From contig CP048838.1 in the NCBI GenBank assembly GCA_012317185.1, forward strand, positions 4,526,001 through 4,590,000: DNA of 64,000 nucleotides. Reading direction: 5' to 3'. This stretch comes from [Clostridium] innocuum (lineage in GTDB: Bacteria > Bacillota_I > Bacilli_A > Erysipelotrichales > Erysipelotrichaceae). Positions 35,647 to 44,643 of this stretch are shown here, in pieces; within the stretch, counting starts at the first letter, position 1; each line of letters starts with the position of its first letter. The translations under genes were made by a program, and so were the position numbers. The notes below the pieces were generated by a model, which did not search any database, had not been told where the DNA came from, and was given only the letters and a program-made list of their open reading frames with translations.

Positions 35647-36399
35647 ATGGACTATGATTTTGGAAAAGCATCTACCATCCCATCTGTATTTAACGACGAA
35701 ACAAGAGAATTGCAGGTACCACCGGATACTGTGATTGAGGAAATCGCAATCCGCAGAATGAAGGATATGCGTGAATTATTCCGTAATTCTGTAGATTATG
35801 AGGATGATTATCCTCTGTATTACATGTATAACGGTATCTACCGCAGCGCCCACAAAGAGATCTTTAAGAGTCAGCATATCCGTTATGAATATACCATCCT
35901 AATGCCACAGACGATTCATAAGGAAATGATGAAAGCTCACGGTCATATTCATGGCGTACATCCGATTAAGAAAACAAGGCACATTGAAGCATATGAGGTT
36001 CTTCAGGGTACAGGATTTTTTGAATTATTTGCCTATGAAGAAAACAGTATTCAGGTGATTATGTTAAATGTGAAGCCTGGGGATTATTTAATCATTCCTA
36101 GCGGTTATTACCATTTATCCATCAATACGGGAAAAGATCCGTTTATATTTGGTGATCTGATTATTGAAGATGCCAATAGTGAATATGGACATCTGAAAGA
36201 AATGAAAGGTGCTCCAGTCTTTGTTATGGAAGGTTCCTCAGGTTCGCCGGAATTCGTATTGAATAAACAGTATCATGAACATGAAATCAGAATTACGCAA
36301 TTGAATGCGGAAGAGGTCCCTTGGGAAAATCCAGTTGATCCAATCCCTTTATATGCACATTTCATTGCAGATCCGGATGCATTCAGCTTTCTAAAATAA
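35647..36399 (+). CDS. cupin-type glucose-6-phosphate isomerase
   Basis: A 250-residue cupin of the archaeal-type phosphoglucose isomerase family, interconverting glucose-6-P and fructose-6-P and unrelated to classical Pgi. The metal-binding cupin motif is visible: AHGHIHG with His residues, then EAYEVLQGTGFFEL (Glu), and a second cupin motif PSGYYHLSINTG with His. The preceding RYEYTILMPQTI matches the family's threonine region. The ATG at 35647 follows TTGGAGG. It is divergent from the PTS IIBCD operon and sits among mannose-6-phosphate isomerases, so it probably serves the same sugar pathway. Confidence 0.85.
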   Translation: MDYDFGKASTIPSVFNDETRELQVPPDTVIEEIAIRRMKDMRELFRNSVDYEDDYPLYYMYNGIYRSAHKEIFKSQHIRYEYTILMPQTIHKEMMKAHGHIHGVHPIKKTRHIEAYEVLQGTGFFELFAYEENSIQVIMLNVKPGDYLIIPSGYYHLSINTGKDPFIFGDLIIEDANSEYGHLKEMKGAPVFVMEGSSGSPEFVLNKQYHEHEIRITQLNAEEVPWENPVDPIPLYAHFIADPDAFSFLK

Positions 36400-36477
36400 C
36401 ATAATGCAGGAAACCTGCAGTAAAAGAAAAGAGAAATTCTATCACTGTTTCTTTCTTACTTTAGGGTATATGAAAAA

Positions 36478-36529
36478 GGGAGACTTCAACTTCTATTGAT
36501 AAAACCAATCATGTTGAATCTCCCTGTTT
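36478..36529. terminator. terminator between convergent cupin isomerase and PHP genes
   Basis: Stem GGGAGACTTCAAC (36478-36490) and GTTGAATCTCCC (36513-36524), with one bulged base, followed by GTTTT. A-rich sequence upstream allows use on either strand. Confidence 0.75.
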
Positions 36530-36587
36530 TATGTTTACCCACAATCGGGAAAGAGCCCTGTCACTGATTTCTCTTTTTTCGTTCCTA

Positions 36588-37496
36588 TTATATTTTACAC
36601 TTCAGCTTCTCCAGTAACGGACCAAGCAAATGTTCATCTTCTTTCCGCATTCCGTACTCTCCTATCCGGATATGCGGTTTATAGCTGCCGTGAAAATCAC
36701 TGCCGCCACTGATCAGCAAATGCTTTTGTAATGCATATTCCTTAAAATAGTTCTGCTGATCCATGGTGTGATAGGTTGTAAATACTTCGATGCCATCCAG
36801 CCCCATGGAACAAATTTCATTCAGTAAAGCATCCTTCTTGAAAAAAGCAACACCGGGATGGGCAAGGACCGCGATCCCATTATACTCATGTATCAGTTGT
36901 ATTACATCCTCTGCCTGAGGATATGGTACAGGAACAAACGCCTCTTTACCATAAGAACAAGAATCCCAATAGAAATTGACGACTGCATTACCCGCCCTCT
37001 TTCCACCTTCATAATAGTCCTGCAGCTGCTGCAGATGCTCTCTTTGCGCATGAGCTAAAAACGTTCCGTAAATCACCTGAAAAGGATTTTCCTTTCTGCA
37101 CCGTTCCATAAGCGTATCAACCTGCAAATCAACATGGTACAGCTCTTCAAGACGCTGTGCCTTGCTTTTGAAAGCCGCAAATTCCAGTTCATTTATTCTT
37201 TCATGAAGATGTTCGAATACCGGGGCATGATATTGCAGCTGAAAACCGATGATATGTGTTTCATATCCATGAAACAGAGAATCAAATTCAATTGCAGGTA
37301 ATACAGCAATTCCCTGTTTCTTTCCTTCCCGATACATTTCATCAATTCCCTGCATACAATTATGATCACAAAGAGCAACCGTATGCAGTCCTGCTTTCTT
37401 TGCAAGTTCAATTAATGCAGAGCATTCATACTCTCCATCGATACTCCAGATAGAATGCATATGAAGATCCTTGCTTACACGATTAGAATTCCGCAT
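36588..37496 (-). CDS. PHP-domain phosphoesterase
   Basis: A 302-residue metal-dependent phosphoesterase of the polymerase-and-histidinol-phosphatase superfamily. Metal ligands are visible in DLHMHSIWSIDGEY (HxH), LCDHN, AIEFDS, VLAHPGVAF and the C-terminal SGGSDFHG. The architecture matches YciV/TrpH-like proteins (3',5'-nucleoside bisphosphate or RNA phosphatase). The start ATG at 37496 has GAGGAAG 9 bases upstream; ATG 37502 is too close. It overlaps the end of the PTS IIA gene by 14 bases, so translation is coupled. A sugar-phosphate substrate is conceivable from context but unproven. Confidence 0.87.
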   Translation of the reverse strand: MRNSNRVSKDLHMHSIWSIDGEYECSALIELAKKAGLHTVALCDHNCMQGIDEMYREGKKQGIAVLPAIEFDSLFHGYETHIIGFQLQYHAPVFEHLHERINELEFAAFKSKAQRLEELYHVDLQVDTLMERCRKENPFQVIYGTFLAHAQREHLQQLQDYYEGGKRAGNAVVNFYWDSCSYGKEAFVPVPYPQAEDVIQLIHEYNGIAVLAHPGVAFFKKDALLNEICSMGLDGIEVFTTYHTMDQQNYFKEYALQKHLLISGGSDFHGSYKPHIRIGEYGMRKEDEHLLGPLLEKLKCKI

Positions 37497-37911
37497 CTTC
37501 ATCAGCTTCCTCTACATTTGATAGCTGCAATTCCATAATGCTTTCTCTTCCCTTCGCGATACAGTGCTTACACAATGCATCCAGATCCATAAAATTTCTG
37601 GATATATAAGCTTCCAGTACCATGATGAGATTACAGCCGGAAATAATATGAAGATCATGTTTTCTCTGCGCTTGTAGTATCTGAGCCTGATTTGCGGGAG
37701 ATCCCCCCGGTATGTCACAAAATATCAAAATACCGTCACCTTGGTCCAGTTCATCACATTTTAAGGATAATTTTTCATGAAAATCTGCCGGATCATCCTT
37801 CTCCTGTAAACATAAAACATCCAGAAGATCACTTTCATCATTGAAAAAACAATACGTTTCTTTCAGTCCCTGAGCCAGAGGTCCATGTGAAATCAAAAGT
37901 ATTCCTATCAT
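37483..37911 (-). CDS. PTS mannose-family EIIA
   Basis: A 142-residue phosphocarrier. His9 in ILLISHGPLA is the phosphorylation site. FCDIPGGSPANQA is the conserved FxDLxGGSP loop. It completes the set for the IIBCD operon 2.2 kb away, which has no IIA of its own. It is divergent from the ManA fusion gene, with operator-like sites in between. Confidence 0.94.
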   Translation of the reverse strand: MIGILLISHGPLAQGLKETYCFFNDESDLLDVLCLQEKDDPADFHEKLSLKCDELDQGDGILIFCDIPGGSPANQAQILQAQRKHDLHIISGCNLIMVLEAYISRNFMDLDALCKHCIAKGRESIMELQLSNVEEADEDAEF

Positions 37912-37965
37912 TATAATTTCCTCCTTTTCTACATCATACCTTGATTTTTTTCTTCAGTCAATAAT

Positions 37966-38018
37966 TTGTTTATACATATGACAAATGATGTATACATATA
38001 TATTTTTGTATAGACAAT
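37966..38018. promoter_or_regulatory. GntR operator-like cluster with 15-mer copy 2
   Basis: TTTTGTATAGACAAT (38004-38018) is the exact reverse complement of the 15-mer at 35366 and 47365. Two related sites stand beside it: TTGTTTATACAT (37966-37977) and the perfect palindrome ATGTATACAT (37988-37997). Together they fill the divergent gap between the IIA and ManA-fusion genes. Confidence 0.65.
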
Positions 38019-38039
38019 TTATTTTTTCAATGCTATAAT
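38011..38039 (+). promoter_or_regulatory. promoter of the ManA-fusion gene
   Basis: -35 TAGACA (38011-38016), inside the 15-mer, 17-base spacer, perfect -10 TATAAT (38034-38039). A repressor on the 15-mer would block this promoter. Confidence 0.68.
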
Positions 38040-38097
38040 GCAATCGTAAAGATCCCATGATATAAGCAATATTGGATCGGAAAGGATAGGATACCAT

Positions 38098-39861
38098 ATG
38101 AAGTATTTAACATCAGCATCTAATTACGAAAAGCACCCCACCACTGTCATACAGGGACATGACAATCAAGCCGTACGAGGTTATGAGGACATATGCAAAT
38201 GGATCAAAACCAAAATGACCAAAGAGCGCAATATCGTTTGTGTCGACTGCTACATTGGCGTAGATCAGGAGGAACTGCTGGAAGGTTTATGTAAATATCT
38301 GACTTTTGATAAAATTATTTGCAGTGATACGATTTTTTATGATAATGATAAGATCTATGAGCTTTTAAAGCGTAACATTACCGATGACCGTGTATATGGA
38401 ATTGCTTATTACGGAAAGTGGATGGATTTAGTAGATCCGCAAAGACTGGCAAATGCCCGTGAAGAAGCAGATACAGCCACTGGTAATATTTTGATTCTTG
38501 GTACTGCTGCAGACTACATCACAAAGAGTGATATTCTTGTTCTTGCGGATATGACAATCTGGGAAATTCAGATGCGCTACCGTCATGAGCATCTGCCGAA
38601 CTTCCATACAGATAATGCAGATGAAGACATGATACGAAAGTTCAAAAGGGGATATTTCATTGACTGGAGAATAGGTAATGTACATAAGCAAAGCCTATAT
38701 GATAAATTTGACTTCTATCTGGATACTGTAAAGCACAATGATCCCCGCATGATTGACAGAGAAGCATTTGAGGATGGTCTAACACAGCTTTTACAGCAGC
38801 CGTTTCGAACAGTACCGTTCTTCGATGAAGGACTCTGGGGCGGTCAGTGGATGAAGGAGGTTTGTGATGTAGAGGATAAAGACAGAATCAATTATGCATG
38901 GAGTTATAATCTTCTGTTCCAGGAAAATGAGGTAAACATCACATTTAAAGATATTTCAGTAAATATTCCAGGCTATACTTTGATGCAGCGTTTTCCAAAG
39001 CAATTGATCGGCGAAAAAGGCTTTGCCAGATTTGGTGCAGAGTATCCGATTCGTTATGATTTCCTAGATACGATGGAAGGTGGAAACTTATCCCTGCAGG
39101 TACATCCAAACCAGCAATATATGGTACAAAATTTTGCGATGCCTTTTACACAGGATGAAAGCTATTACTATCTTGACTGTGCAAGTGATGAAGAAACTTA
39201 CATATATCTCGGTTTAACTGATGAGGCTAACCGTGAAGAGATGGAACGTGATCTCAGACTGGCATCTGAAGGAAAAATTGATTTTCCTGCTGAAAAGTAT
39301 GCAAATAAGCTGCCAGCTAAAAAACATGATCACTTCAGCATACCGGCAGGTACAGTACATTGTTCCGGAGCTAATACAATGGTCTTAGAAATTTCCTCTT
39401 CACCTTGTATTTTCACTTTCAAATTATGGGATTGGGGAAGAATTGGTTTAGACGGACTTCCAAGACCTGTTCATATTGATCATGGTATGAAGAACATTCA
39501 ATGGGATAAGCATACCAGCTGGATTAAAGAAAAATGTGCTTTTGATCCGGTATTGATAGAAGAAGACAGTGTACATAAAGAAGAACGTACGGGATTGTGT
39601 GAACTTCAATTTCTGGAATGCAGAAGAATCTGGATGACTGGAAAAACAACGCATTGCACAGATGGAGAAACCAATGCTCTGAATTTAATCAGCGGTAAGG
39701 AAGCTCTCATTGAAAGTCCGGAAGGACAATTTGCGCCATTCGTCATTCATTTTGCTGAAAGCGTATGTATCCCTGCAACCATAAGGTCTTATACGATTAC
39801 ACCATATGGAGAAAGTGAAGGAAAAGAAGTCGCTATCATGAAAACATTTGTCCGTTTCTAA
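38098..39861 (+). CDS. type I mannose-6-phosphate isomerase fused to an N-terminal kinase-like domain
   Basis: A 587-residue two-domain protein. Residues 1 to about 220 resemble a uridine-kinase-like fold (DILVLADMTIWEIQMRYR, RGYFIDWRIGNVHK). The expected P-loop is replaced by VDCYIGVDQEEL, which lacks the GxxGxGK(S/T) core, so kinase activity is doubtful. Residues from about 245 form a ManA-type cupin with GNLSLQVHPNQQY, DESYYYLDC, SIPAGTVHCSG and LWDWGRIGLDG. This architecture occurs in other Firmicutes to my knowledge. It is followed after 1 base by a second ManA gene. The start has GGAAAGGATAGGATACC upstream. Confidence 0.87.
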   Translation: MKYLTSASNYEKHPTTVIQGHDNQAVRGYEDICKWIKTKMTKERNIVCVDCYIGVDQEELLEGLCKYLTFDKIICSDTIFYDNDKIYELLKRNITDDRVYGIAYYGKWMDLVDPQRLANAREEADTATGNILILGTAADYITKSDILVLADMTIWEIQMRYRHEHLPNFHTDNADEDMIRKFKRGYFIDWRIGNVHKQSLYDKFDFYLDTVKHNDPRMIDREAFEDGLTQLLQQPFRTVPFFDEGLWGGQWMKEVCDVEDKDRINYAWSYNLLFQENEVNITFKDISVNIPGYTLMQRFPKQLIGEKGFARFGAEYPIRYDFLDTMEGGNLSLQVHPNQQYMVQNFAMPFTQDESYYYLDCASDEETYIYLGLTDEANREEMERDLRLASEGKIDFPAEKYANKLPAKKHDHFSIPAGTVHCSGANTMVLEISSSPCIFTFKLWDWGRIGLDGLPRPVHIDHGMKNIQWDKHTSWIKEKCAFDPVLIEEDSVHKEERTGLCELQFLECRRIWMTGKTTHCTDGETNALNLISGKEALIESPEGQFAPFVIHFAESVCIPATIRSYTITPYGESEGKEVAIMKTFVRF

Positions 39862-39862
39862 T

Positions 39863-40792
39863 ATGAAACGACTATATCGTATTAAGCCGATTGGTCATTA
39901 CCGGATATGGGGAAGTGATACACTGGGAGACCAATTCCATCTCACAAATCCCAGATCCATAGGTGAAATCAGCTGTGCCAGTGCGAATTCCTCATGTGAT
40001 TGCGAGATATATGAGGAAGCGTATACCTTATCTGATTTTTATAAGAATCATCCTGAATATTTTCATCTGTCATGTAAACAATTTCCCCTGCGTATAAATA
40101 TAATGGCAGCAAATGAGGATTTATCTATTCAGGTACATCCTGATAAAACATCCACAACAGACGCTCAGCCGGAAGCCTGGTATGTCATTCACAGTGATGG
40201 CTCCCGGTTATGTCTGGGGCACAACTGGCAAAAGAAACAGGATTTTCTGGATGCGGTTGCTCATCACAAGCTTCTTAATGGAATTCGCTATCTTCCCTGT
40301 GCCAGCAATGACTATTTCTATTTACAGCCGGGAACCGTACATGCGGTAGGTAAGGGATCTCTGATATACGAACTCACATGTCAATCTGATATCACATATC
40401 GGCTTTATGATTATGAACGAACAGATGAATCAGGACATAAGCGACCCCTGCATATAGAACAGGCTGCAAAGTATATATACTATCCGCAAGTATTGAAACA
40501 GCGCACACCGATACAATTGATACAAAGCAGAGATTGTATACAGACAGTATACCAAAATGATCCCGGCATCTTTACGTTAAAGAAAATAGAGCTGCATGGA
40601 GATACCACGATACACCATAAGGATTTCCACCTCCTAACGGTAATTGAAGGAAACGGCACGATCAACGACGAACATATAAACAAATGGGATACACTTCTTC
40701 AAATTTGTGATACAAAACTTCATCTATGTGGTGATATGACAATCATGGCAGCGAGCTTTAAAGAAGCAAAGACTTCCTGCATAGCCACATAA
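39863..40792 (+). CDS. manA: mannose-6-phosphate isomerase, type I
   Basis: A 309-residue single-domain ManA with the metal-site motifs LSIQVHPDKTS, PEAWYVIH and PGTVHAVG and the conserved DITYRLYDYER. It starts 1 base after the stop of the larger ManA fusion, so the two are translated together. The downstream C-terminal half is less conserved. Two adjacent isomerase genes suggest either different substrates or a heteromeric enzyme. Confidence 0.92.
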   Translation: MKRLYRIKPIGHYRIWGSDTLGDQFHLTNPRSIGEISCASANSSCDCEIYEEAYTLSDFYKNHPEYFHLSCKQFPLRINIMAANEDLSIQVHPDKTSTTDAQPEAWYVIHSDGSRLCLGHNWQKKQDFLDAVAHHKLLNGIRYLPCASNDYFYLQPGTVHAVGKGSLIYELTCQSDITYRLYDYERTDESGHKRPLHIEQAAKYIYYPQVLKQRTPIQLIQSRDCIQTVYQNDPGIFTLKKIELHGDTTIHHKDFHLLTVIEGNGTINDEHINKWDTLLQICDTKLHLCGDMTIMAASFKEAKTSCIAT

Positions 40793-40957
40793 CCCTATGT
40801 ATGACATAACGATAGCGAAACACAACTCTATAGCATCTGCAAACAGTAAATGCGTTATCCAAACTATCCGTTTAATACTAAGCTGTATTTGCAGTTTTCC
40901 TATCAATAGTGCATGTATATAATGGGCAAAGTCTTTTGGAACTTACCTTACAAAATA

Positions 40958-41004
40958 AAACCCTGAAGTTATAGAGGACATAATATCCATAACTTACAGG
41001 GTTT
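40958..41004. terminator. bidirectional terminator between manA and the NagB-family gene
   Basis: Stem AAACCCTGAAGTTAT (40958-40972) and ATAACTTACAGGGTTT (40989-41004) with one small bulge, T-run on the + strand and A-run upstream for the minus strand. Confidence 0.85.
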
Positions 41005-41016
41005 TTATCTTATTCT

Positions 41017-41730
41017 TTACAGCAGAGATGCCGCTTCTTCGTCCACAATCAGAGTGAAATGAGGATGCAATGTCAGAATGGAGGCTGGCACATCCTGATC
41101 AACCACCTGTTCCAGCAGTGTTTTGATAATGCCTGCTTTTTTTACTCCGCTGGCAATCATGACGATATGTCTGGCACGCATAATACTGCGTGGACCCATT
41201 GTAATATAATACTCAGGAACATCTTCCTCAACATTATGAAACTCCGGCAAGATGCGTGCTTTTAAACGCTGATCATTTTCCACACGGGTTGTCAGATCAC
41301 CAAATTTTGTCGTCTGTGGCAGATTACCGCAAAAGTGACCGTCTGCCCCTACTCCCAAAATCACCATATCAAGCCCACCGTCTTTTTCAATGCGCTCGTC
41401 CTGTGTCTGATAATTAAACTGATCGAGCTTATGAATCTGTTCTTCTTTTATGTGTGCAGGTGTAAAGAATGCATCCCGCAGACCGGATATCGTAACACCC
41501 TCACGGTCCTCTTTTCGATAGGGTATTTCATCAAAGTTATAGAAATGCACATGCTGAAACTGTTTTTTATCTTTTACCATAGGTACCAAAATTTCATACA
41601 TACGCTGCGGTGTCGTCCCACCTGTTATCGAAAGATTTACTCGTTCCCTATCCTGATACATATAACTCATCACATAGCCTGCGGCTACCTGACTCATCTC
41701 TTCAACGTCTTTACCGATTATCATTTTCAT
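41017..41730 (-). CDS. glucosamine-6-phosphate deaminase/isomerase family protein
   Basis: A 237-residue protein of the NagB/6-phosphogluconolactonase superfamily. SITGGTTPQRMYE binds phosphate; NFDEIP and LGVGADGHFCGNLP are the active-site loops. The latter differs from classical NagB (GxDGHIAFNEP) and fits the YieK/AgaI-like branch. The likely reaction is removal of the amino group from an imported hexosamine-6-P, giving a ketose-6-P. It is the last gene of the licT-bglP-type operon, 13 bases after the permease. Substrate is uncertain. Confidence 0.8.
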   Translation of the reverse strand: MKMIIGKDVEEMSQVAAGYVMSYMYQDRERVNLSITGGTTPQRMYEILVPMVKDKKQFQHVHFYNFDEIPYRKEDREGVTISGLRDAFFTPAHIKEEQIHKLDQFNYQTQDERIEKDGGLDMVILGVGADGHFCGNLPQTTKFGDLTTRVENDQRLKARILPEFHNVEEDVPEYYITMGPRSIMRARHIVMIASGVKKAGIIKTLLEQVVDQDVPASILTLHPHFTLIVDEEAASLL

Positions 41731-41743
41731 TTTTATATTCTCC

Positions 41744-43624
41744 TTAACATATAATATTCATAATTTCCTGACCAGCAGATACTGCATGCTCTTTATCTTT
41801 CACAAACAGGTCGAGATACTGGTTGGCGTTCGTGATGATCATAATGACATCACTATTGTAGTTTTCTTCTTTTATTTTCGCCTGATCAAATCGTATTAAG
41901 GCAGTTCCCTTAGTAACCGTGTCTCCCAGCTGTACTTCAGAAGTGAAAAAGGCACCGTTTAAATTCACCGTATCAATTCCGATATGAAGAAGGATATCCA
42001 CACCCTCACTGCTTCGGATACCGATTGCATGCAGTGTAGGGAACAGGGCGGTTACCTCACCATCCACCGGAGCATATATAACATCCTCCTCTGAATGGAA
42101 GGCAATGGTTTTTCCCATTTTCTCCTGTGCAAAGGTATCATCCGGCAGCTCCTTCACATCTGTAAAGCTGCCATTTACCGGACTGTACACGGATATGACC
42201 TTATCATCCATTGATGCTGTTATTGTAGGTTTTACGATTGCCTGTACTTCCTTGATATTTACGCTTCCATCCTCTTCGATCAGCTTATTTTTCAATAGAA
42301 AGATAATGGCCATTGTTACAGCAATGGAAACAGGCAGACCAATGGCAATTCCCATAAAGCCTTCTCCAAATGTTGCAGGGATGGTAATCAAAGAGGACAT
42401 GACCATGGCATACTCCGCACCATTGAATGCCGCACAGATAGCAGCACCAATTCCTCCACCAATCATCGTTGCTATCATAGCAACCTTATATTTTACAATG
42501 ATGCCATATAAACCTGGCTCTGTAACTCCCAGAAATCCTGAAATTGCTGCGGATAGAGATATATTCTTCATTTTTTCATTCCGCTTACGCAATATCAGAT
42601 AGATAGCTAATGGCGCAGCAGCCTGTGCCATAGTACTCATATAATTCATAGCTCCAATTGTTGTGAATCCATAGGTAGCAAGCTGCTGAGATACGATTGC
42701 ACGTACTGCATGATGCGTTCCTGTAAGAACGGTCAGCGGACGCAAGAAGCCAATCACAAATCCGGCGATAATCGGTGAGAAGCTGATTAGTGCCTGTACT
42801 CCCTCGGCAAGGTACTCACCGATATAAAATCCAAGTGGACAAATCATAACCAGAGAGACAGGTATGATGATAACCAGTGACAGCATCGGTGTAAAGATAA
42901 CACTGATAATATCCGGGATATGCTTCTCAAAAAAGCGGTATACATAGCTTAATATCCAAACGGATAAAATGATCGGTATGACAGAGGCATTATAATCTAA
43001 ATATGGCACACTGATAAAGCCGAAAACCTGAAAGCTTTCCAAGCCTGCATTGATGCCCTCATACATAGTCGGATGCATCATACTGCCGGCAACCGCCAAC
43101 GCCATATATGGGTTTGTCTTAAACCGCTTTGCGGCAGATACGGCTAATAGAAACGGATAGAAATAAAACATACCATCCGATACGATATTCAATAGATTAA
43201 AGAGATTGCTTCCCCATTCAATCCATCCAAACTCCCAGAACATAAAGAGAAAGCCTTTGATCATACCTCCACCGATAATCGGAGGCAGACTTGGAATTAA
43301 AATGGAGGATATTGTCTCCAACAGATTTGATAGGAAGGATTTCTTCTCCTTTGGCCCTGTCTCCTTTTCTTCATCATTGAAAGCTGTTAATGCGGTAAGT
43401 GCCTGATAGACCTTTGTCACCTTACTGCCTACAATAACCTGAAACTGCCCGTTTTGTTCCTGTACCCCCAATACTCCCTCCAACTGCTCAATATACTTGA
43501 CATCTGCTTTTTTTCTATCTTTTAAGGTGAATCGCAATCTGGTAACACAATGGGTCAGATTTTTAATATTTTCCTCTTTCCCTATATGATCCAGGATTGC
43601 TTTTGCTAAATCCTGATTTTTCAT
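41744..43624 (-). CDS. bglP: PTS beta-glucoside-family EIIBCA permease
   Basis: A 626-residue three-domain permease. EIIB is at about 1-85 with phospho-Cys26 in LTHCVTRLRF. EIIC is at about 100-455 with many membrane segments and GFLGVTEPGLYG. EIIA is at about 480-626 with the active His in VDILLHIGIDTV. The length matches BglF/BglP. The ATG at 43624 has GGAG 6 bases upstream; upstream starts are less plausible. A small GC hairpin (CCGCAC/GTGCGG, 43641-43657) sits just before the ribosome site. It is co-transcribed with a LicT-type antiterminator and a NagB-family gene, so an amino-sugar substrate is possible. Confidence 0.94.
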   Translation of the reverse strand: MKNQDLAKAILDHIGKEENIKNLTHCVTRLRFTLKDRKKADVKYIEQLEGVLGVQEQNGQFQVIVGSKVTKVYQALTALTAFNDEEKETGPKEKKSFLSNLLETISSILIPSLPPIIGGGMIKGFLFMFWEFGWIEWGSNLFNLLNIVSDGMFYFYPFLLAVSAAKRFKTNPYMALAVAGSMMHPTMYEGINAGLESFQVFGFISVPYLDYNASVIPIILSVWILSYVYRFFEKHIPDIISVIFTPMLSLVIIIPVSLVMICPLGFYIGEYLAEGVQALISFSPIIAGFVIGFLRPLTVLTGTHHAVRAIVSQQLATYGFTTIGAMNYMSTMAQAAAPLAIYLILRKRNEKMKNISLSAAISGFLGVTEPGLYGIIVKYKVAMIATMIGGGIGAAICAAFNGAEYAMVMSSLITIPATFGEGFMGIAIGLPVSIAVTMAIIFLLKNKLIEEDGSVNIKEVQAIVKPTITASMDDKVISVYSPVNGSFTDVKELPDDTFAQEKMGKTIAFHSEEDVIYAPVDGEVTALFPTLHAIGIRSSEGVDILLHIGIDTVNLNGAFFTSEVQLGDTVTKGTALIRFDQAKIKEENYNSDVIMIITNANQYLDLFVKDKEHAVSAGQEIMNIIC

Positions 43625-43718
43625 AAATGACTCCATTCCCCCGCACTTTGCGTGCGGACACAAATATTACACGAAGGTTGCTTCATACTACAAACTGGAT
43701 TTTCTCTTTCACTATCTC

Positions 43719-44552
43719 CTATTGCATTTTCAGTAAACGGTTAATATGTAAGGTAAGATATAATTTTTCACTATCTGCTGATGTATTTTGATAAAGTACA
43801 TCCATTTTGTCTGCAATACTTTGTGCACAGGCATATGCCTTTGGATATTTTTCCTGTACAATCTCCAGCAGTTCATCATTGATGGATTCCTCTATTTCAA
43901 AATTCAGCTGACGGATCAGATAATATCTTAAATGTGTTATGAAACGGGAGAACGATGTACTGTTCTGATCAATCGTACAATCAAAATATGTTTCTATATA
44001 GGAAACAATTTCTGCCATAACATCTGTCTGCTGTGAAACATCATATGCTTCGCTCAGTCCACCTAATGCATTTACGACATGCATTGTCAGAAATACGGCT
44101 TCTCCCTGTGGAAGGTCTACATGCAAACGTTCCTTAATCAGACGCAGTGCGTAGTAGCCAACTTCCATTTCTTTAGGATAAAACTGCTTGATTTCGTTTG
44201 CGAGAGGATGATCTATCAGCATATGCTTCTGCATGCGTTCCATTGTAAATTTTAGATGATCCGCAAGTGCAAACATCAGGTTTCCGGAAACCGGTTTACC
44301 CAGCATTTCATTTGCCTTAACAATGATTTCCTCACAGACATTCAGTGTTTCCATTGGAAGACTTTTTAACAATTTTATATAATAGACATCATCCGTATGC
44401 TCCTGTAATATAAAACGTTGTTCAATCAGCTGTTCATTCACATCATTTCCGGGATATACCTGAAATCCCAGACCTTTTCCGGTTACGATCATCTTTTGTG
44501 TTCCATCCTTGATGAGTACGACATTGTTGTTTATACGATTGATAACCTTCAT
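43719..44552 (-). CDS. licT: BglG/LicT-family transcriptional antiterminator
   Basis: A 277-residue RNA-binding antiterminator. The N-terminal CAT domain (1-55, INRINNNVVLIKDG and GKGLGFQ) binds RAT RNA; PRD1 is at about 65-170 and PRD2 at about 175-277, with regulatory His residues (LADHLKF, TMHVVNALGG, FITHLRYYLIRQ). The start follows AAAGAGGTGTC. A RAT element overlapping a terminator is readable in its own leader, so it controls its operon by antitermination when the cognate EIIB dephosphorylates it. Confidence 0.95.
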   Translation of the reverse strand: MKVINRINNNVVLIKDGTQKMIVTGKGLGFQVYPGNDVNEQLIEQRFILQEHTDDVYYIKLLKSLPMETLNVCEEIIVKANEMLGKPVSGNLMFALADHLKFTMERMQKHMLIDHPLANEIKQFYPKEMEVGYYALRLIKERLHVDLPQGEAVFLTMHVVNALGGLSEAYDVSQQTDVMAEIVSYIETYFDCTIDQNSTSFSRFITHLRYYLIRQLNFEIEESINDELLEIVQEKYPKAYACAQSIADKMDVLYQNTSADSEKLYLTLHINRLLKMQ

Positions 44553-44608
44553 AATGACACCTCTTTTTTTATGTGATCACATAGGAATTAAATAAATGGA
44601 ATAAAAAA

Positions 44609-44643
44609 GACCCAAATGATTTATACTAAAAATCACTTAGGTC
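44609..44643 (-). terminator. leader terminator of the licT operon
   Basis: Stem GACCCAAATGATT (44609-44621) and AATCACTTAGGTC (44631-44643); on the minus strand a run of six T follows. Its upstream arm overlaps the RAT element, so the two structures are mutually exclusive. Confidence 0.88.
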
